Source: Taibaiella sp.
GTDB taxonomy: Bacteria; Bacteroidota; Bacteroidia; Chitinophagales; Chitinophagaceae
DNA: 64,000 bases
Assembly: GCA_019638495.1 (NCBI GenBank)
Contig: JAHBTQ010000008.1
Location: 1 to 64,000 of the forward strand
Reading direction: 5' to 3'
The notes under the pieces were generated by a model. The model saw only the letters and a program-made list of their open reading frames with translations, was not told the DNA's origin and ran no database searches. The position numbers and the translations under genes were made by a program. Shown piece after piece: positions 19,365-28,441 of this stretch (its first letter is position 1; every line of letters begins with the position of its first letter).

Positions 19365-21467
19365 ATGTACACACCTGCTGAAGAGAAACGTTTGTTCGAG
19401 CTATCGAAACAACTATTAGCTGGCGACGCCACGGCAAGCATTACTGAAAAGGCCCTGATGCTGCGCGAAGCGCTGAACTATGCCGACTGGAAATATTATG
19501 TGCAAAGCGAACCGGTTCTTGCCGATGTCGAGTACGATCAGCTATTTAAAATGCTGAAAAAGCTGGAGGAAGAACATCCCGCACTTCAAACTGCCGATTC
19601 CCCTACCCAACGGGTAGCAAAGGGGCTAAGCGAGCGTTTCCCGGCTGTTCCACATCTGGTACCCATGCTGAGCCTGGACAACACCTACAACGCAGAGGAC
19701 CTGCTGGACTGGGACCGAAGATGCAAAGAACTGGCCGGCGATGAAAAGATCACCTATTGTATAGAGCCAAAATATGATGGTGCAAGCGTCTCTGTAATAT
19801 ACGATGACGACCTGCTGGTGAGGGGTGCAACCCGTGGTGATGGGGTGATGGGAGAGGACGTTACCATAAACGTAAAGCAAATAAAGGCAATTCCTCTTTC
19901 AGCGAAACTCCTTAAATATGGCATCAAACAAATAGAAATAAGGGGTGAGATCGTAATCCACAAGTCGGTGTTTGAAGCATACAATAAAGGGCGGATTGCT
20001 GAAGGTCTTGCACCCCTGGCAAACCCACGAAACGCAGCTTCCGGCACCCTACGCATCCTGGACCCTACAGAAGTGCGTAAACGAGGCCTTAATGCCGTAT
20101 TATACAGCATCAGTGACTATACGCTTGCCGACAACGCAACTCAACCTAAAGAACTGCTGACCCACTTTGATTCCCTAACCTGGCTTTATTCCCTTGGCTT
20201 TCCCGCGCCTGCCAAAGAGATGGTGCTTCGCAACTCTATTGAGGAAGTGATTCAATATTGCATAGATTTTGAAGCACGCCGGGATGATCTCCCTTTTGAG
20301 GTAGACGGGCTTGTAATTAAGGTGAACAGCTTTGCCCTGCAAGACAAGATGGGAATGACTTCTCACCATCCGCGCTGGGCCGTCGCCTACAAATTCAAGG
20401 CAAGGCAGGCAACAAGTAAGCTGAGACGCGTGGAGTACCAGGTGGGGCGTGTGGGAAGCATTACACCTGTCGCGAAGATAGACCCCGTACCTATCGGAGG
20501 TGTAACAGTAACGTCTGTCTCACTCTTCAACGAAGATGTGATTAAGGAGAAGGACTTGCGGATAGGAGACACTGTCCTTGTGGAACGGGCCGGCGACGTA
20601 ATACCGTATATCGTAAAACCGCTGACCGAACTGCGCGATGGTACCGAAGAACCTATTGTCTACCCTACTCAGTGCCCGGCATGTGGCAGCCTGCTGGAGC
20701 GGCAGCCAGAGGAAGCAGCATGGCGGTGCATCAACGCCGGATGTCCTGTACAGGTTGTGGAACGCATCATACATTTTGCCAGCAAGGATGCAATGGACAT
20801 TCGCAGCCTGGGCGCCGCAAACGTTCAGAAATTCCATGACCTTAATTTACTCCCTGACATACCGGGTATCTACACCATCAATTGGGACAGCGTGAAGACA
20901 ATGGAAGGATTCGGAGAAAAGTCCGTGACCAACCTAAGACAGGCAATAGAGAACTCTAAGTCGCAACCCTTACACAGGGTCATATTCGGCCTGGGGATAA
21001 GATACGTGGGTGAAACAACAGCCAAGACATTGGCATCGGCTGTTGCTCATATCACTGACTTCTATGACTGGGACACGGAAAAGCTTACATCTTTGCCAGA
21101 CGTGGGACCCAAAGTGGCAACTTCGGTAGCCGACTTCTTCGCACGCGAAGAGAACAGGAAGATGATAAGCCGCCTGGAAGATGCCGGGGTGAACCTCGTA
21201 AATGACCACCGCAACCTGAAGCCTGCAGATGGTGCACTGGCCGGCAAAACATTTCTATTCACCGGATCCCTTAGCCAGTTCAAGCGCAGCGATGCAGAAG
21301 CTATGGTGGAAGCAAAGGGCGGCTCCATCTTAAGTGGCGTGAGCAGCAAGCTGAACTACCTGGTTGTGGGTGAAGACGCCGGATCGAAACTGGAAAAAGC
21401 AAAGAAGCTGGGCACAGTCATTATCCTCACGGAACAGCAATTCCTGGAGCTGGCAGGAAATAATTAG
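19365..21467 (+). CDS. ligA: NAD-dependent DNA ligase
   Basis: A 700-residue NAD+-dependent ligase that seals nicks in replication and repair. The adenylated Lys is residue 136 in EPKYDGASVSV. The order is Ia domain, nucleotidyltransferase core, OB fold (GRVGSITPVAKIDPVPIGG), Cys4 zinc finger (CPACG...CINAGCP), HhH repeats (PLHRVIFGLGIRYVGE, LTSLPDVGPKVA) and a C-terminal BRCT domain (LAGKTFLFTGSLSQFKRSDAE). The length is standard. The frame extends six codons upstream to a TTG inside the preceding terminator tail; ATG 19365 was chosen. Confidence 0.97.
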   Translation: MYTPAEEKRLFELSKQLLAGDATASITEKALMLREALNYADWKYYVQSEPVLADVEYDQLFKMLKKLEEEHPALQTADSPTQRVAKGLSERFPAVPHLVPMLSLDNTYNAEDLLDWDRRCKELAGDEKITYCIEPKYDGASVSVIYDDDLLVRGATRGDGVMGEDVTINVKQIKAIPLSAKLLKYGIKQIEIRGEIVIHKSVFEAYNKGRIAEGLAPLANPRNAASGTLRILDPTEVRKRGLNAVLYSISDYTLADNATQPKELLTHFDSLTWLYSLGFPAPAKEMVLRNSIEEVIQYCIDFEARRDDLPFEVDGLVIKVNSFALQDKMGMTSHHPRWAVAYKFKARQATSKLRRVEYQVGRVGSITPVAKIDPVPIGGVTVTSVSLFNEDVIKEKDLRIGDTVLVERAGDVIPYIVKPLTELRDGTEEPIVYPTQCPACGSLLERQPEEAAWRCINAGCPVQVVERIIHFASKDAMDIRSLGAANVQKFHDLNLLPDIPGIYTINWDSVKTMEGFGEKSVTNLRQAIENSKSQPLHRVIFGLGIRYVGETTAKTLASAVAHITDFYDWDTEKLTSLPDVGPKVATSVADFFAREENRKMISRLEDAGVNLVNDHRNLKPADGALAGKTFLFTGSLSQFKRSDAEAMVEAKGGSILSGVSSKLNYLVVGEDAGSKLEKAKKLGTVIILTEQQFLELAGNN

Positions 21468-21474
21468 AAAATAA

Positions 21475-21505
21475 GAGCCCGTGCGTCAACAGACTGCACG
21501 GGCTC
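21475..21505. terminator. Bidirectional hairpin between ligA and the GH20 gene
   Basis: A 10-bp perfect stem GAGCCCGTGC / GCACGGGCTC with an 11-nt loop, between two convergent genes. On the minus strand it is followed by TTATTTTC, so it fits best as terminator of the hexosaminidase gene. Confidence 0.75.
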
Positions 21506-21523
21506 AATATAAAGTCAACAACT

Positions 21524-23386
21524 CTAATTCTCCAATTTCATCGTATTCACGATGCTCTTCTTTCCGGATGAAGTAATAACTATCGTCTTCAGTGTTATTG
21601 CGCCACGCTCCGGCACGGTAAACTCAAGCGGTGCCGAACATACGAGATCGTTCTCTGAAGGCTCAGAGCCGTCGATGGTGTAGTGCACCGTTGCACCTTC
21701 CACAGGCGATGACAACTCCAGCTTGAATTTCCCCCCCTTCATAGTAGTGTCAGACGCGCCAACCGCGGTGGGAACACGGTAGTTATAGCCCATCTTGTCG
21801 AGCACAGCCAAATGATGTGCTACGCGGCTTTGAGAAAAGTTCCTGTAGTCCTTGTCTTTAGGATCTGACCATGCCGATTCAGAGAGCGCCAGCATGCGCG
21901 GCAGCAACATGTACTCGGCCTTCGATGGAGTAGCTATATACTCGGTCCATAAGTTTGCCTGCACACCGATCACGTGCTTCGCCTGCTCCTTTGACAACAC
22001 TGACGGAACCGGCTCGTAATTATACACCTTTTCAAGTGGTGCAAATCCCCCGATACTGAGCGGCTCCTGCGATGATTTGCTTTGTGCGTGGTCGAAATAT
22101 AAACCACCACTGGCTGGTGTCATTATCACATCGTGGTTCAGTTGCGCGGCTGCTATGCCACCCTTTTCACCCCGCCAGGACATCACAACGGCATTGGGCG
22201 CCAGGCCACCCTCCAGTATCTCGTCCCATCCTATCATCTGTACGCCCCGGGTATTCAGGAACTTCTCAATTTTCTCCATGAAATAGCTCTGAATCCCGTC
22301 CTCGTTCTTAAGTTGCTTGTCTATTATCAACTGACGGCAAAATTCAGATTTCTTCCACGCCACCTTATTGCATTCGTCGCCGCCTGCATGGATATACTTA
22401 CCAGGGAAAAGGTCAATCACCTCCCTCAAGATATCATAAAGCATATTGAATGTTTCATCAGTAGGGCAAAAAACGTCGTCAAACCCGCCCCAGGTCTCGC
22501 CTACTTTGTAGCCCTTGCCGGGATCGCACCCCATTTCGGGATATGCGGCCAATGCCGCCAATGCATGACTTGGCATCTCTATTTCCGGAACTACATTGAT
22601 AAACTTTGAGGAAGCATATTCCACCACTTCCCTGATCTGATCCTGGGTGTAGAAATACGGACCGTATGGAGTATTATCGTACAGGTCGGGAATGGCAGTA
22701 GGCCCTGCAGCACGACCAATCTTTGTCTGCGCACGCTTACTGCCAATTTCTGTAAGCTTCGGATATTTTTTGATCTCAATCCTCCATCCCTGGTCGTCGG
22801 TAAGGTGCCAATGAAACGTGTTAAGCTTGTAAAAAGCCATCACGTCTATATACTTCTTCACAAATGCAACATCGAAAAAATGACGGGCCACATCAAGGTG
22901 CATGCCCCTGTAGCCAAATCGAGGATGGTCTTTTATGTTCCCACATGGGATGGTCGCAGAACCCGGACTCGTCTTATTGATGAGCTGAATAAGCGATTGC
23001 ATGCCATAGAACATTCCCGCGCCATGCCCTTTGATCTCTACTCTGTTCTCGTCAATATGCAACTCATATCCCTCTGCGGGCAGATTGTCCTTAAAATTGA
23101 GCGATAGAACAATTACGTTCTTTGTAGGCATCTTTTTAGGGTCTATCATTGCCATATCTGTAACGCTGGTGGCAAGATTATTCTTAAGCAAATAGTCCTT
23201 AAAGAACTTTATAGCCTTATGATTAGGCGAATCGACAAGAACCAGAGTTTCTGGTGTCAATTTGAATTCGCCCCGCGTGCGATGTACAGAGGTAGGCGCC
23301 GGAATAATTCCCATATTAGGGTCCTCCTTCTGAGCAAAAAGTGAGAGAGGCAACGCTAAAAGCGCCAGCAAAAGAGATTTCTTCAT
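21524..23386 (-). CDS. Beta-N-acetylhexosaminidase, GH20 family
   Basis: A 620-residue secreted glycosidase with signal peptide MKKSLLLALLALPLSLFAQ. Residues of about 25-150 form the GH20b domain (IIPAPTSVHRTRGEFKL). The catalytic barrel starts at FGYRGMHLDVARHF. The HAGGDECNK motif carries the Asp337-Glu338 pair that GH20 enzymes use for substrate-assisted catalysis on N-acetylhexosamine residues. WHLTDDQGWRIEIKKYP and NLWTEYI are further family marks. The C-terminal 80 residues (VEGATVHYTIDGSEPSEND) resemble a chitobiase-type C-terminal beta domain. Likely role: removal of terminal GlcNAc or GalNAc from chitin oligomers or glycans. No other glycan genes adjoin it. Confidence 0.95.
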   Translation of the reverse strand: MKKSLLLALLALPLSLFAQKEDPNMGIIPAPTSVHRTRGEFKLTPETLVLVDSPNHKAIKFFKDYLLKNNLATSVTDMAMIDPKKMPTKNVIVLSLNFKDNLPAEGYELHIDENRVEIKGHGAGMFYGMQSLIQLINKTSPGSATIPCGNIKDHPRFGYRGMHLDVARHFFDVAFVKKYIDVMAFYKLNTFHWHLTDDQGWRIEIKKYPKLTEIGSKRAQTKIGRAAGPTAIPDLYDNTPYGPYFYTQDQIREVVEYASSKFINVVPEIEMPSHALAALAAYPEMGCDPGKGYKVGETWGGFDDVFCPTDETFNMLYDILREVIDLFPGKYIHAGGDECNKVAWKKSEFCRQLIIDKQLKNEDGIQSYFMEKIEKFLNTRGVQMIGWDEILEGGLAPNAVVMSWRGEKGGIAAAQLNHDVIMTPASGGLYFDHAQSKSSQEPLSIGGFAPLEKVYNYEPVPSVLSKEQAKHVIGVQANLWTEYIATPSKAEYMLLPRMLALSESAWSDPKDKDYRNFSQSRVAHHLAVLDKMGYNYRVPTAVGASDTTMKGGKFKLELSSPVEGATVHYTIDGSEPSENDLVCSAPLEFTVPERGAITLKTIVITSSGKKSIVNTMKLEN

Positions 23387-23688
23387 GCGACCAATTTTCT
23401 AAACTGAGTTTGCAAGGTAACAAAAAATGAACATGGCACTTCTGAAGGCGTTTATTTGCGTGGTTTCGTCGCATTTCATGGGGATTCCCGGGAAAAGAAT
23501 TCCACATATCCGGCGGCGGCAGAGGCATTTCGTCCCGACAACCTGTAGCATATAGCCATATCAACAGGCACAACTGCTTGATTGCCACAATCCCCTGATC
23601 ACTTTACCATCCTATTAACGCCTTCATGAACACTTTTTGCGACTCTAAATGCTGATAGTATTAATAGGACCCAAAAGAGGAGATCAAG
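23387..23688. other. Intergenic region, no convincing gene
   Basis: This divergent gap should hold promoters for the hexosaminidase gene (minus) and the small secreted protein (plus). A GTG-started minus frame through 23588 has a lipobox-like LYATGC but runs into the hexosaminidase start in another frame, and is not accepted. The plus-strand gene is preceded by AGAGGAG, an unusually strong Shine-Dalgarno-like sequence for this phylum. Confidence 0.4.
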
Positions 23689-24045
23689 ATGAAACAGCTA
23701 CTTATGGCATTGGTAATGACAGCAATAGCATGTACCAATGCGGAAGCCCAAACGAAAGCTACACCAAGGCCGCAGGAAAAGTGTGCCATTTCAAAAGACG
23801 GGAAATACATCACTTGCTGCAAGACTACACTTAACCCCGCGTACAACATAAACAACAAGACTGCCGTTGTTACGCACAAAAAACATGCGCCGCGTAAGAA
23901 GGCAACAAAAACAGCGCAGGTTGCGCCAAAGCCTATAAAGACATACCATGCCAACAAGTACCTGGTATGTACGGACCAGGGCGGATACTACACATGCTGC
24001 CTTCACAATAACAGCTCTACCACCGAAATAACACCGGAATGGTAA
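23689..24045 (+). CDS. Small secreted protein with two Cx8-10CC motifs
   Basis: A 118-residue protein with a signal peptide (MKQLLMALVMTAIACTNAEAQ). The mature part contains two similar Cys motifs, CAISKDGKYITCC (Cys32, 43, 44) and CTDQGGYYTCC (Cys94, 103, 104). A basic Lys/Pro/Ala-rich linker separates them. The first motif aligns position by position with one in the next gene (CxIS.D......C). I do not recognise a family. A purine-rich AGAGGAG lies 6 nt before the ATG. It is probably cotranscribed with the gene 41 bp downstream; together they precede a strong terminator. Confidence 0.65.
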   Translation: MKQLLMALVMTAIACTNAEAQTKATPRPQEKCAISKDGKYITCCKTTLNPAYNINNKTAVVTHKKHAPRKKATKTAQVAPKPIKTYHANKYLVCTDQGGYYTCCLHNNSSTTEITPEW

Positions 24046-24086
24046 GGCAGTTTGCATTCTTTACTTAAACCTAATATCCAATAATC

Positions 24087-24572
24087 ATGAAAAAGATAAT
24101 AACGACGTTGGTTTGCCTGGCATTTGTCAGTACCGGCGTGGAAGCGCAAGATAATTGTAAGGTCGTAGCTAAAACTACGGCGAGTAAAATGCAGTCCCCC
24201 ACGTGCAACCTGGTGCCCAAACGGGTATGCCAGATATCGGGCGACAGAACGTCGGTGATGTGCTACAATACGGTAAATATGGAGACACTGGAACCATTTG
24301 GCAGAACCTGGTACTACTATGGGCCAACAGGACCCACACCCGAAAGAATTGAATTTGAAACCAAAACCCTGATTATAAAAGGCCAGCCCGTAAAACCATC
24401 TTGTAGCAGGAATGTTGAGGAACGCACGACGACATGCTATCTACCCGGACTAAGACTCCATCGCGATCCGCTGGGTAATTGGGGTTACGTCCCCGACCAG
24501 AATGGCAGCCAAGTATCTGACAATGGAGCGAAACCGAAGTACAATACGGTGTCAAGTGTAGTTTACAAATAG
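24087..24572 (+). CDS. Small secreted protein with two Cx10CY motifs
   Basis: A 161-residue protein with a signal peptide (MKKIITTLVCLAFVSTGVEAQ). The mature part has Cys24 and Cys40, then CQISGDRTSVMCY (Cys48, 59) and CSRNVEERTTTCY (Cys106, 117). These repeat the spacing of the motif in the preceding gene, with Tyr replacing the second of the paired cysteines. Between them lies an aromatic and Pro-rich stretch (RTWYYYGPTGPTPERIEF). No family was recognised. Position, size and motif suggest the two genes are diverged paralogues in one operon. Disulfide-bonded periplasmic or surface proteins are likely. Confidence 0.65.
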   Translation: MKKIITTLVCLAFVSTGVEAQDNCKVVAKTTASKMQSPTCNLVPKRVCQISGDRTSVMCYNTVNMETLEPFGRTWYYYGPTGPTPERIEFETKTLIIKGQPVKPSCSRNVEERTTTCYLPGLRLHRDPLGNWGYVPDQNGSQVSDNGAKPKYNTVSSVVYK

Positions 24573-24592
24573 CCGGAAAAACCTTTACCGAT

Positions 24593-24628
24593 AAAGTAGC
24601 AGCAACCGGGTTGCTGCTACTTTGTTTT
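24593..24628 (+). terminator. Intrinsic terminator after the two Cys-motif genes
   Basis: Arms AAAGTAGCAGCAACC / GGTTGCTGCTACTTT are separated by one base (the real loop is formed by the central bases) and followed by GTTTT. It overlaps the stop codon of the convergent maeB gene. Confidence 0.85.
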
Positions 24629-26900
24629 ACACCTGCTTCACTTGTGCCTCTACCACAGCAAGCGCGATCATATTCACTATCTGGCGCACAGTGCTGCCCA
24701 ATTGCAATACGTAAACCGGCTTGCGTAGTCCCAGCAAAATTGGCCCAACGGCCTCGGCGCCACCCACTTCCTCCAGCAAATGATATGCAATGTTTCCTGC
24801 AGCAAGGTTCGGGAATATCAACACATTCGGCGACTCGTTCACAAGGTCTGAGAATGGATAATTCTCCTTTAGCAGGTCCTTGTTAAATGCCACACCCGCC
24901 TGCAACTCGCCGTCTATAACAAGGTCTGACCGAATATCTTTTATCTTGGCAACGGCATTGCGCACCAGTGTTGCCTCGTGCGAAGTGCTACTGCCAAAGT
25001 TGGAGTAGGAAAGCATGGCAATACGGGGCTTAATGTTAAAACTGCTCACCATCTCTGCTGTAAGCAAAGTGATGTCCACCAGTTCATCCTCGGTTGGATT
25101 AAAATTGAGCGTGGTATCTGCAAAGAATAATGGTCCCTTCTTAGTAAGCATGATATACATACCCGCCACCTTTTTCACGCCTTCCTCCATACCTATTATT
25201 TCCAACGCCGGCCGGATAGTGTCAGGATATTTCCGGGTGAGGCCCGATATCATAGCATCGGCATCACCAGTCTGCACCATCATGCATCCGAAGTAGGTGC
25301 GCTCACGCATTGCCTTCTTGGCCTCATAAAGATTCACACCGCGCCTGTGCCTCATCTCAAAGTACTTCTCTCCGTAAATATTACGAGTACGCTCACAGCC
25401 ATCACCCTTCGGATCTATGATCTCTACCCCATCCAGGTGCAGGTTAAACTCTTCTATGAGGGTACGTATTTTATTTACATTGCCAAGCAGCACGGGGATA
25501 GCAATACCATCATCTTTTGCTATTTGTGCTGCCTTCAGTACCTTAATATTCTCAGCTTCAGCAAACACCACTCGTTTTGGCGACTGCTTTGCCCGATTGT
25601 TGATGAACTTGAGCAGATTGTCATGAGAGCCCAGTCTTACAAAAAGCTCTGACTCATATGCACTCCAGTCAGAAATTGGCTTGCGGGCCACCCCGCTGTC
25701 CATAGCAGCTTTTGCTACCGCCATAGAAACCCTTACCAGCAGGCGCGGATCCATGGGTTTGGGGATTATATAGGTTTCGCCAAAGCTTAGGTGAATATTG
25801 TTATAGGCAGCATTCACTATGTCAGGGACAGGCTCCTTAGCCAGCGCCGCGAGTGCATGGACGGCAGCCAGTTTCATGGCTTCATTGATACCACTCGCGC
25901 GTACGTCCAATGCCCCGCGGAATATATAGGGGAATCCCAGTACGTTGTTCACCTGGTTAGGATAGTCGCTGCGACCTGTGGCCATGATCACATCCTGGCG
26001 TGCAGCTTTTGCCTCATCATACGATATCTCAGGGGTTGGATTAGCCAGCGCAAAAACCACCGGATCCTTGGCCATCCCTCGGACCATATCCTGCGACACA
26101 ATGTTGCCCTTAGAGAGCCCGATGAAAACGTCTGCACCGCGCATCGCATCACCCAAGTCCATAGGCTGGCAATCCTGGGCAAATATGCTCTTGTTTCCGT
26201 CCAGATCCGTACGGCTTTTTACGATGAGTCCCTTGGTATCAAACATGTAAATGTTCTCTACCCTGGCGCCCAGACTCATGTATATTTTGCAACAGGATAT
26301 TGCTGAAGCTCCTGCCCCACTCACTACGATCTTTACATCGGCAATATTCTTTCCCACCAGTTCCAGCGCATTCAACAAAGCAGCACCTGAAATAATGGCT
26401 GTACCGTGCTGATCGTCATGCATTATCGGGATATTCAGCTCTTCCTTAAGCCTGCGCTCTATCTCGAAGCACTCCGGTGCCTTTATGTCCTCAAGATTTA
26501 TGCCGCCAAACGTTGGTTCCAGTGCTTTTACAACGCTCACAAATTCATCGACCGATCGCGCATTCAGTTCAATATCAAACACATCGATATCGGCATAAAT
26601 TTTGAAAAGCAACCCCTTTCCCTCCATCACAGGTTTAGATGCCTCCGGACCAATGTCGCCCAGCCCCAGTACTGCTGTGCCATTACTAATTACCGCCACC
26701 AGGTTGCCCTTTGCTGTATATTTATATACGTCCTCGGGGTTCTCATGTATTTGCATGCATGGCTCCGCTACACCCGGAGAATACGCGAGGGCGAGATCTC
26801 TTTGGGTTTTCGTTTCTTTAGTGGGCACAACCTCTATCTTTCCCGGTCTACCTTTTGAATGATATTCCAGCGCATCTTCCTTTCTTATTAACTGGGCCAT
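24627..26900 (-). CDS. maeB: NADP-dependent malic enzyme (MaeB type, with PTA-like domain)
   Basis: A 757-residue two-domain protein. Residues 1 to about 420 are the malic enzyme: [52 protein letters not shown] (nucleotide fold) and [15 protein letters not shown]. It decarboxylates malate to pyruvate with reduction of NADP+. Residues of about 430-757 form a phosphotransacetylase-like domain ([65 protein letters not shown]). This domain is thought to be regulatory rather than catalytic in MaeB enzymes. The start at 26900 gives the usual N-terminus ([19 protein letters not shown]). A near-match TATATTGG lies upstream on the minus strand. Confidence 0.95.
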   Translation of the reverse strand: MAQLIRKEDALEYHSKGRPGKIEVVPTKETKTQRDLALAYSPGVAEPCMQIHENPEDVYKYTAKGNLVAVISNGTAVLGLGDIGPEASKPVMEGKGLLFKIYADIDVFDIELNARSVDEFVSVVKALEPTFGGINLEDIKAPECFEIERRLKEELNIPIMHDDQHGTAIISGAALLNALELVGKNIADVKIVVSGAGASAISCCKIYMSLGARVENIYMFDTKGLIVKSRTDLDGNKSIFAQDCQPMDLGDAMRGADVFIGLSKGNIVSQDMVRGMAKDPVVFALANPTPEISYDEAKAARQDVIMATGRSDYPNQVNNVLGFPYIFRGALDVRASGINEAMKLAAVHALAALAKEPVPDIVNAAYNNIHLSFGETYIIPKPMDPRLLVRVSMAVAKAAMDSGVARKPISDWSAYESELFVRLGSHDNLLKFINNRAKQSPKRVVFAEAENIKVLKAAQIAKDDGIAIPVLLGNVNKIRTLIEEFNLHLDGVEIIDPKGDGCERTRNIYGEKYFEMRHRRGVNLYEAKKAMRERTYFGCMMVQTGDADAMISGLTRKYPDTIRPALEIIGMEEGVKKVAGMYIMLTKKGPLFFADTTLNFNPTEDELVDITLLTAEMVSSFNIKPRIAMLSYSNFGSSTSHEATLVRNAVAKIKDIRSDLVIDGELQAGVAFNKDLLKENYPFSDLVNESPNVLIFPNLAAGNIAYHLLEEVGGAEAVGPILLGLRKPVYVLQLGSTVRQIVNMIALAVVEAQVKQV

Positions 26901-27001
26901 TATCTGCGTTATTTTGAGACGTCCAATATACGAAGATGCCCACTAAAACAAGATAGTCGGCGGTTTGGGTACCATTCCTCGCCTACCTTATATGTTTACC
27001 T

Positions 27002-27009
27002 TATATTTA
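27002..27009 (+). promoter_or_regulatory. TATATTTA, probable promoter box
   Basis: One mismatch to TAnnTTTG, 21 nt before the ATG at 27031. It lies inside the longer frame that starts at 26965, which favours the later start. Confidence 0.4.
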
Positions 27010-27030
27010 CAGCTCAATTTCGTTCTGTTT

Positions 27031-28377
27031 ATGAAATCAGGTAAGGCATGGTGGTTTATTATAGGTGGTATTATCCTTGTGGTGGTACTGATCGCCATTG
27101 CAAAAAGCCGGGGGGATGATGGCATTAAGGTTGCCGTGGAAAAAGTAGCCCGCCATACAATTACAGAAACCGTAACTGCCAGCGGAAAGATATATCCCGA
27201 GACAGAGGTAAAGATAGCTCCCGAAGTAAGCGGTGAGATCACAATGCTGGACGTTGAGGAAGGCGACAGCGTGAAAAAAGGTGATGTTTTGGTAAAGATC
27301 AATGCAGCCATATACAGCTCACTGGTAAACCAGGCAAGCGCTTCTGTGGAGCAGTCAAAGGCCTCGGTAGCGAACAACAAAGAGCTGATGGCGCAGGCTG
27401 AATCGCAGTATCAACTGGCACTTGCCACTTACAACAGGAACAAGAAACTTTATGATCAGAAGGTAATTTCCCAACTTGAATTTGAGCAGGGCGAGGCGTC
27501 TTACAAATCGGCCAAGGCGGCCTATGAGGCATCGCGCGCTACTGCTGCCGGTGGCAAGTTTAACATAGAAGGTGCTATGGCAGGTCTGTCTCAGGCGCGT
27601 GAAAACCTGCAGCGAACTACCATTATCGCACCAACAACTGGCATTATATCGCAGCTAAATGTAAAGAAGGGTGAGCGTGTGGTAGGGACCGCCCAAATGG
27701 CCGGTACCGAAATGCTGACCATTGCCGACATGAGCCGCATGGAAGTGCGCGTAGATGTGAGTGAAACAGACATCTCCAAAGTAAAGATCGGCGACACCAC
27801 CACGATTGATGCAGATGCCTATCGCAACAGGAAGTTCAAGGGAATAGTGTCAAAGATCGCAGTAAGTTCATCGCGTGGTGCACTTTCCGGCGGCACCGGG
27901 AGCAGCACCGACCAGGTTACAAATTATACGGTTCATATCCTCATTCTGCCATCCAGCTACGAAGACCTTTCCAATTCCCTGGCGAAAGGTAAATTCCCTT
28001 TCAAGCCAGGCATGTCGGCATCGGTAGAGATTCAAACAAACAGGCAGGAAAACATCCTGTCTGTTCCCGTAAACGCAGTAACTACACGCGACTGGCCTGA
28101 CAGCCTGAGAAAAAAGGATGAGACCGGCGAGCTGACAAACGAGATAAGGCAGGTTGTGTTCCTCTACGACGAAACCAGCAAGAAAGTAGAACTGCGCGAT
28201 GTAAAAACCGGGCTGCAGGACAACCGATACCTGGAGATCACCGATGGCCTCAAAGAAAATGACCAGGTGGTGATAGCACCGTATGGCGCAATAGCCCGCA
28301 CCCTGAATGACAAAGCAAAGGTGAACGTTGTGGACAAAGACAAGCTCTTTGAAAGCAAGGATAAGAATAAAGACTAA
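27031..28377 (+). CDS. MacA-like periplasmic adaptor (HlyD/RND MFP family)
   Basis: A 448-residue membrane-fusion protein with one N-terminal membrane segment (WWFIIGGIILVVVLIAIA). A lipoyl/barrel-sandwich half follows (SGKIYPETEVKIAPEVSGEI), then an alpha-hairpin coiled coil (about 90-190), the second lipoyl half (TTIIAPTTGIISQLNVKKGERV) and a beta-barrel (MEVRVDVSETDISKVKIGD). Such adaptors link an inner-membrane transporter (MacB or RND) to a TolC channel. Unusually, no transporter or TolC gene is beside it: the next gene is a protease with its own promoter. The frame could begin 22 codons earlier; ATG 27031 was chosen because it directly precedes the membrane anchor. Confidence 0.85.
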   Translation: MKSGKAWWFIIGGIILVVVLIAIAKSRGDDGIKVAVEKVARHTITETVTASGKIYPETEVKIAPEVSGEITMLDVEEGDSVKKGDVLVKINAAIYSSLVNQASASVEQSKASVANNKELMAQAESQYQLALATYNRNKKLYDQKVISQLEFEQGEASYKSAKAAYEASRATAAGGKFNIEGAMAGLSQARENLQRTTIIAPTTGIISQLNVKKGERVVGTAQMAGTEMLTIADMSRMEVRVDVSETDISKVKIGDTTTIDADAYRNRKFKGIVSKIAVSSSRGALSGGTGSSTDQVTNYTVHILILPSSYEDLSNSLAKGKFPFKPGMSASVEIQTNRQENILSVPVNAVTTRDWPDSLRKKDETGELTNEIRQVVFLYDETSKKVELRDVKTGLQDNRYLEITDGLKENDQVVIAPYGAIARTLNDKAKVNVVDKDKLFESKDKNKD

Positions 28378-28414
28378 CACACCTACCGACCACGCACCCG
28401 GCCTCATTTTCGGT

Positions 28415-28422
28415 TATCTTTG
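28415..28422 (+). promoter_or_regulatory. TATCTTTG promoter box of the subtilase gene
   Basis: Exact TAnnTTTG match 19 nt before the ATG at 28442, within the gap after the adaptor gene. It indicates separate transcription. Confidence 0.65.
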
Positions 28423-28441
28423 TTTGCCAAGATATTCCGTT

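Noticed and set aside
23316..23588. GTG-started minus frame with a lipobox-like LYATGC upstream of the hexosaminidase
   Set aside because: It runs 70 bp into the hexosaminidase gene in another frame, has no domain and an unlikely start codon; the lipobox is probably chance.
25791..26306. Open frame of 171 codons opposite maeB
   Set aside because: Antisense shadow of the malic enzyme gene; no recognisable protein features.
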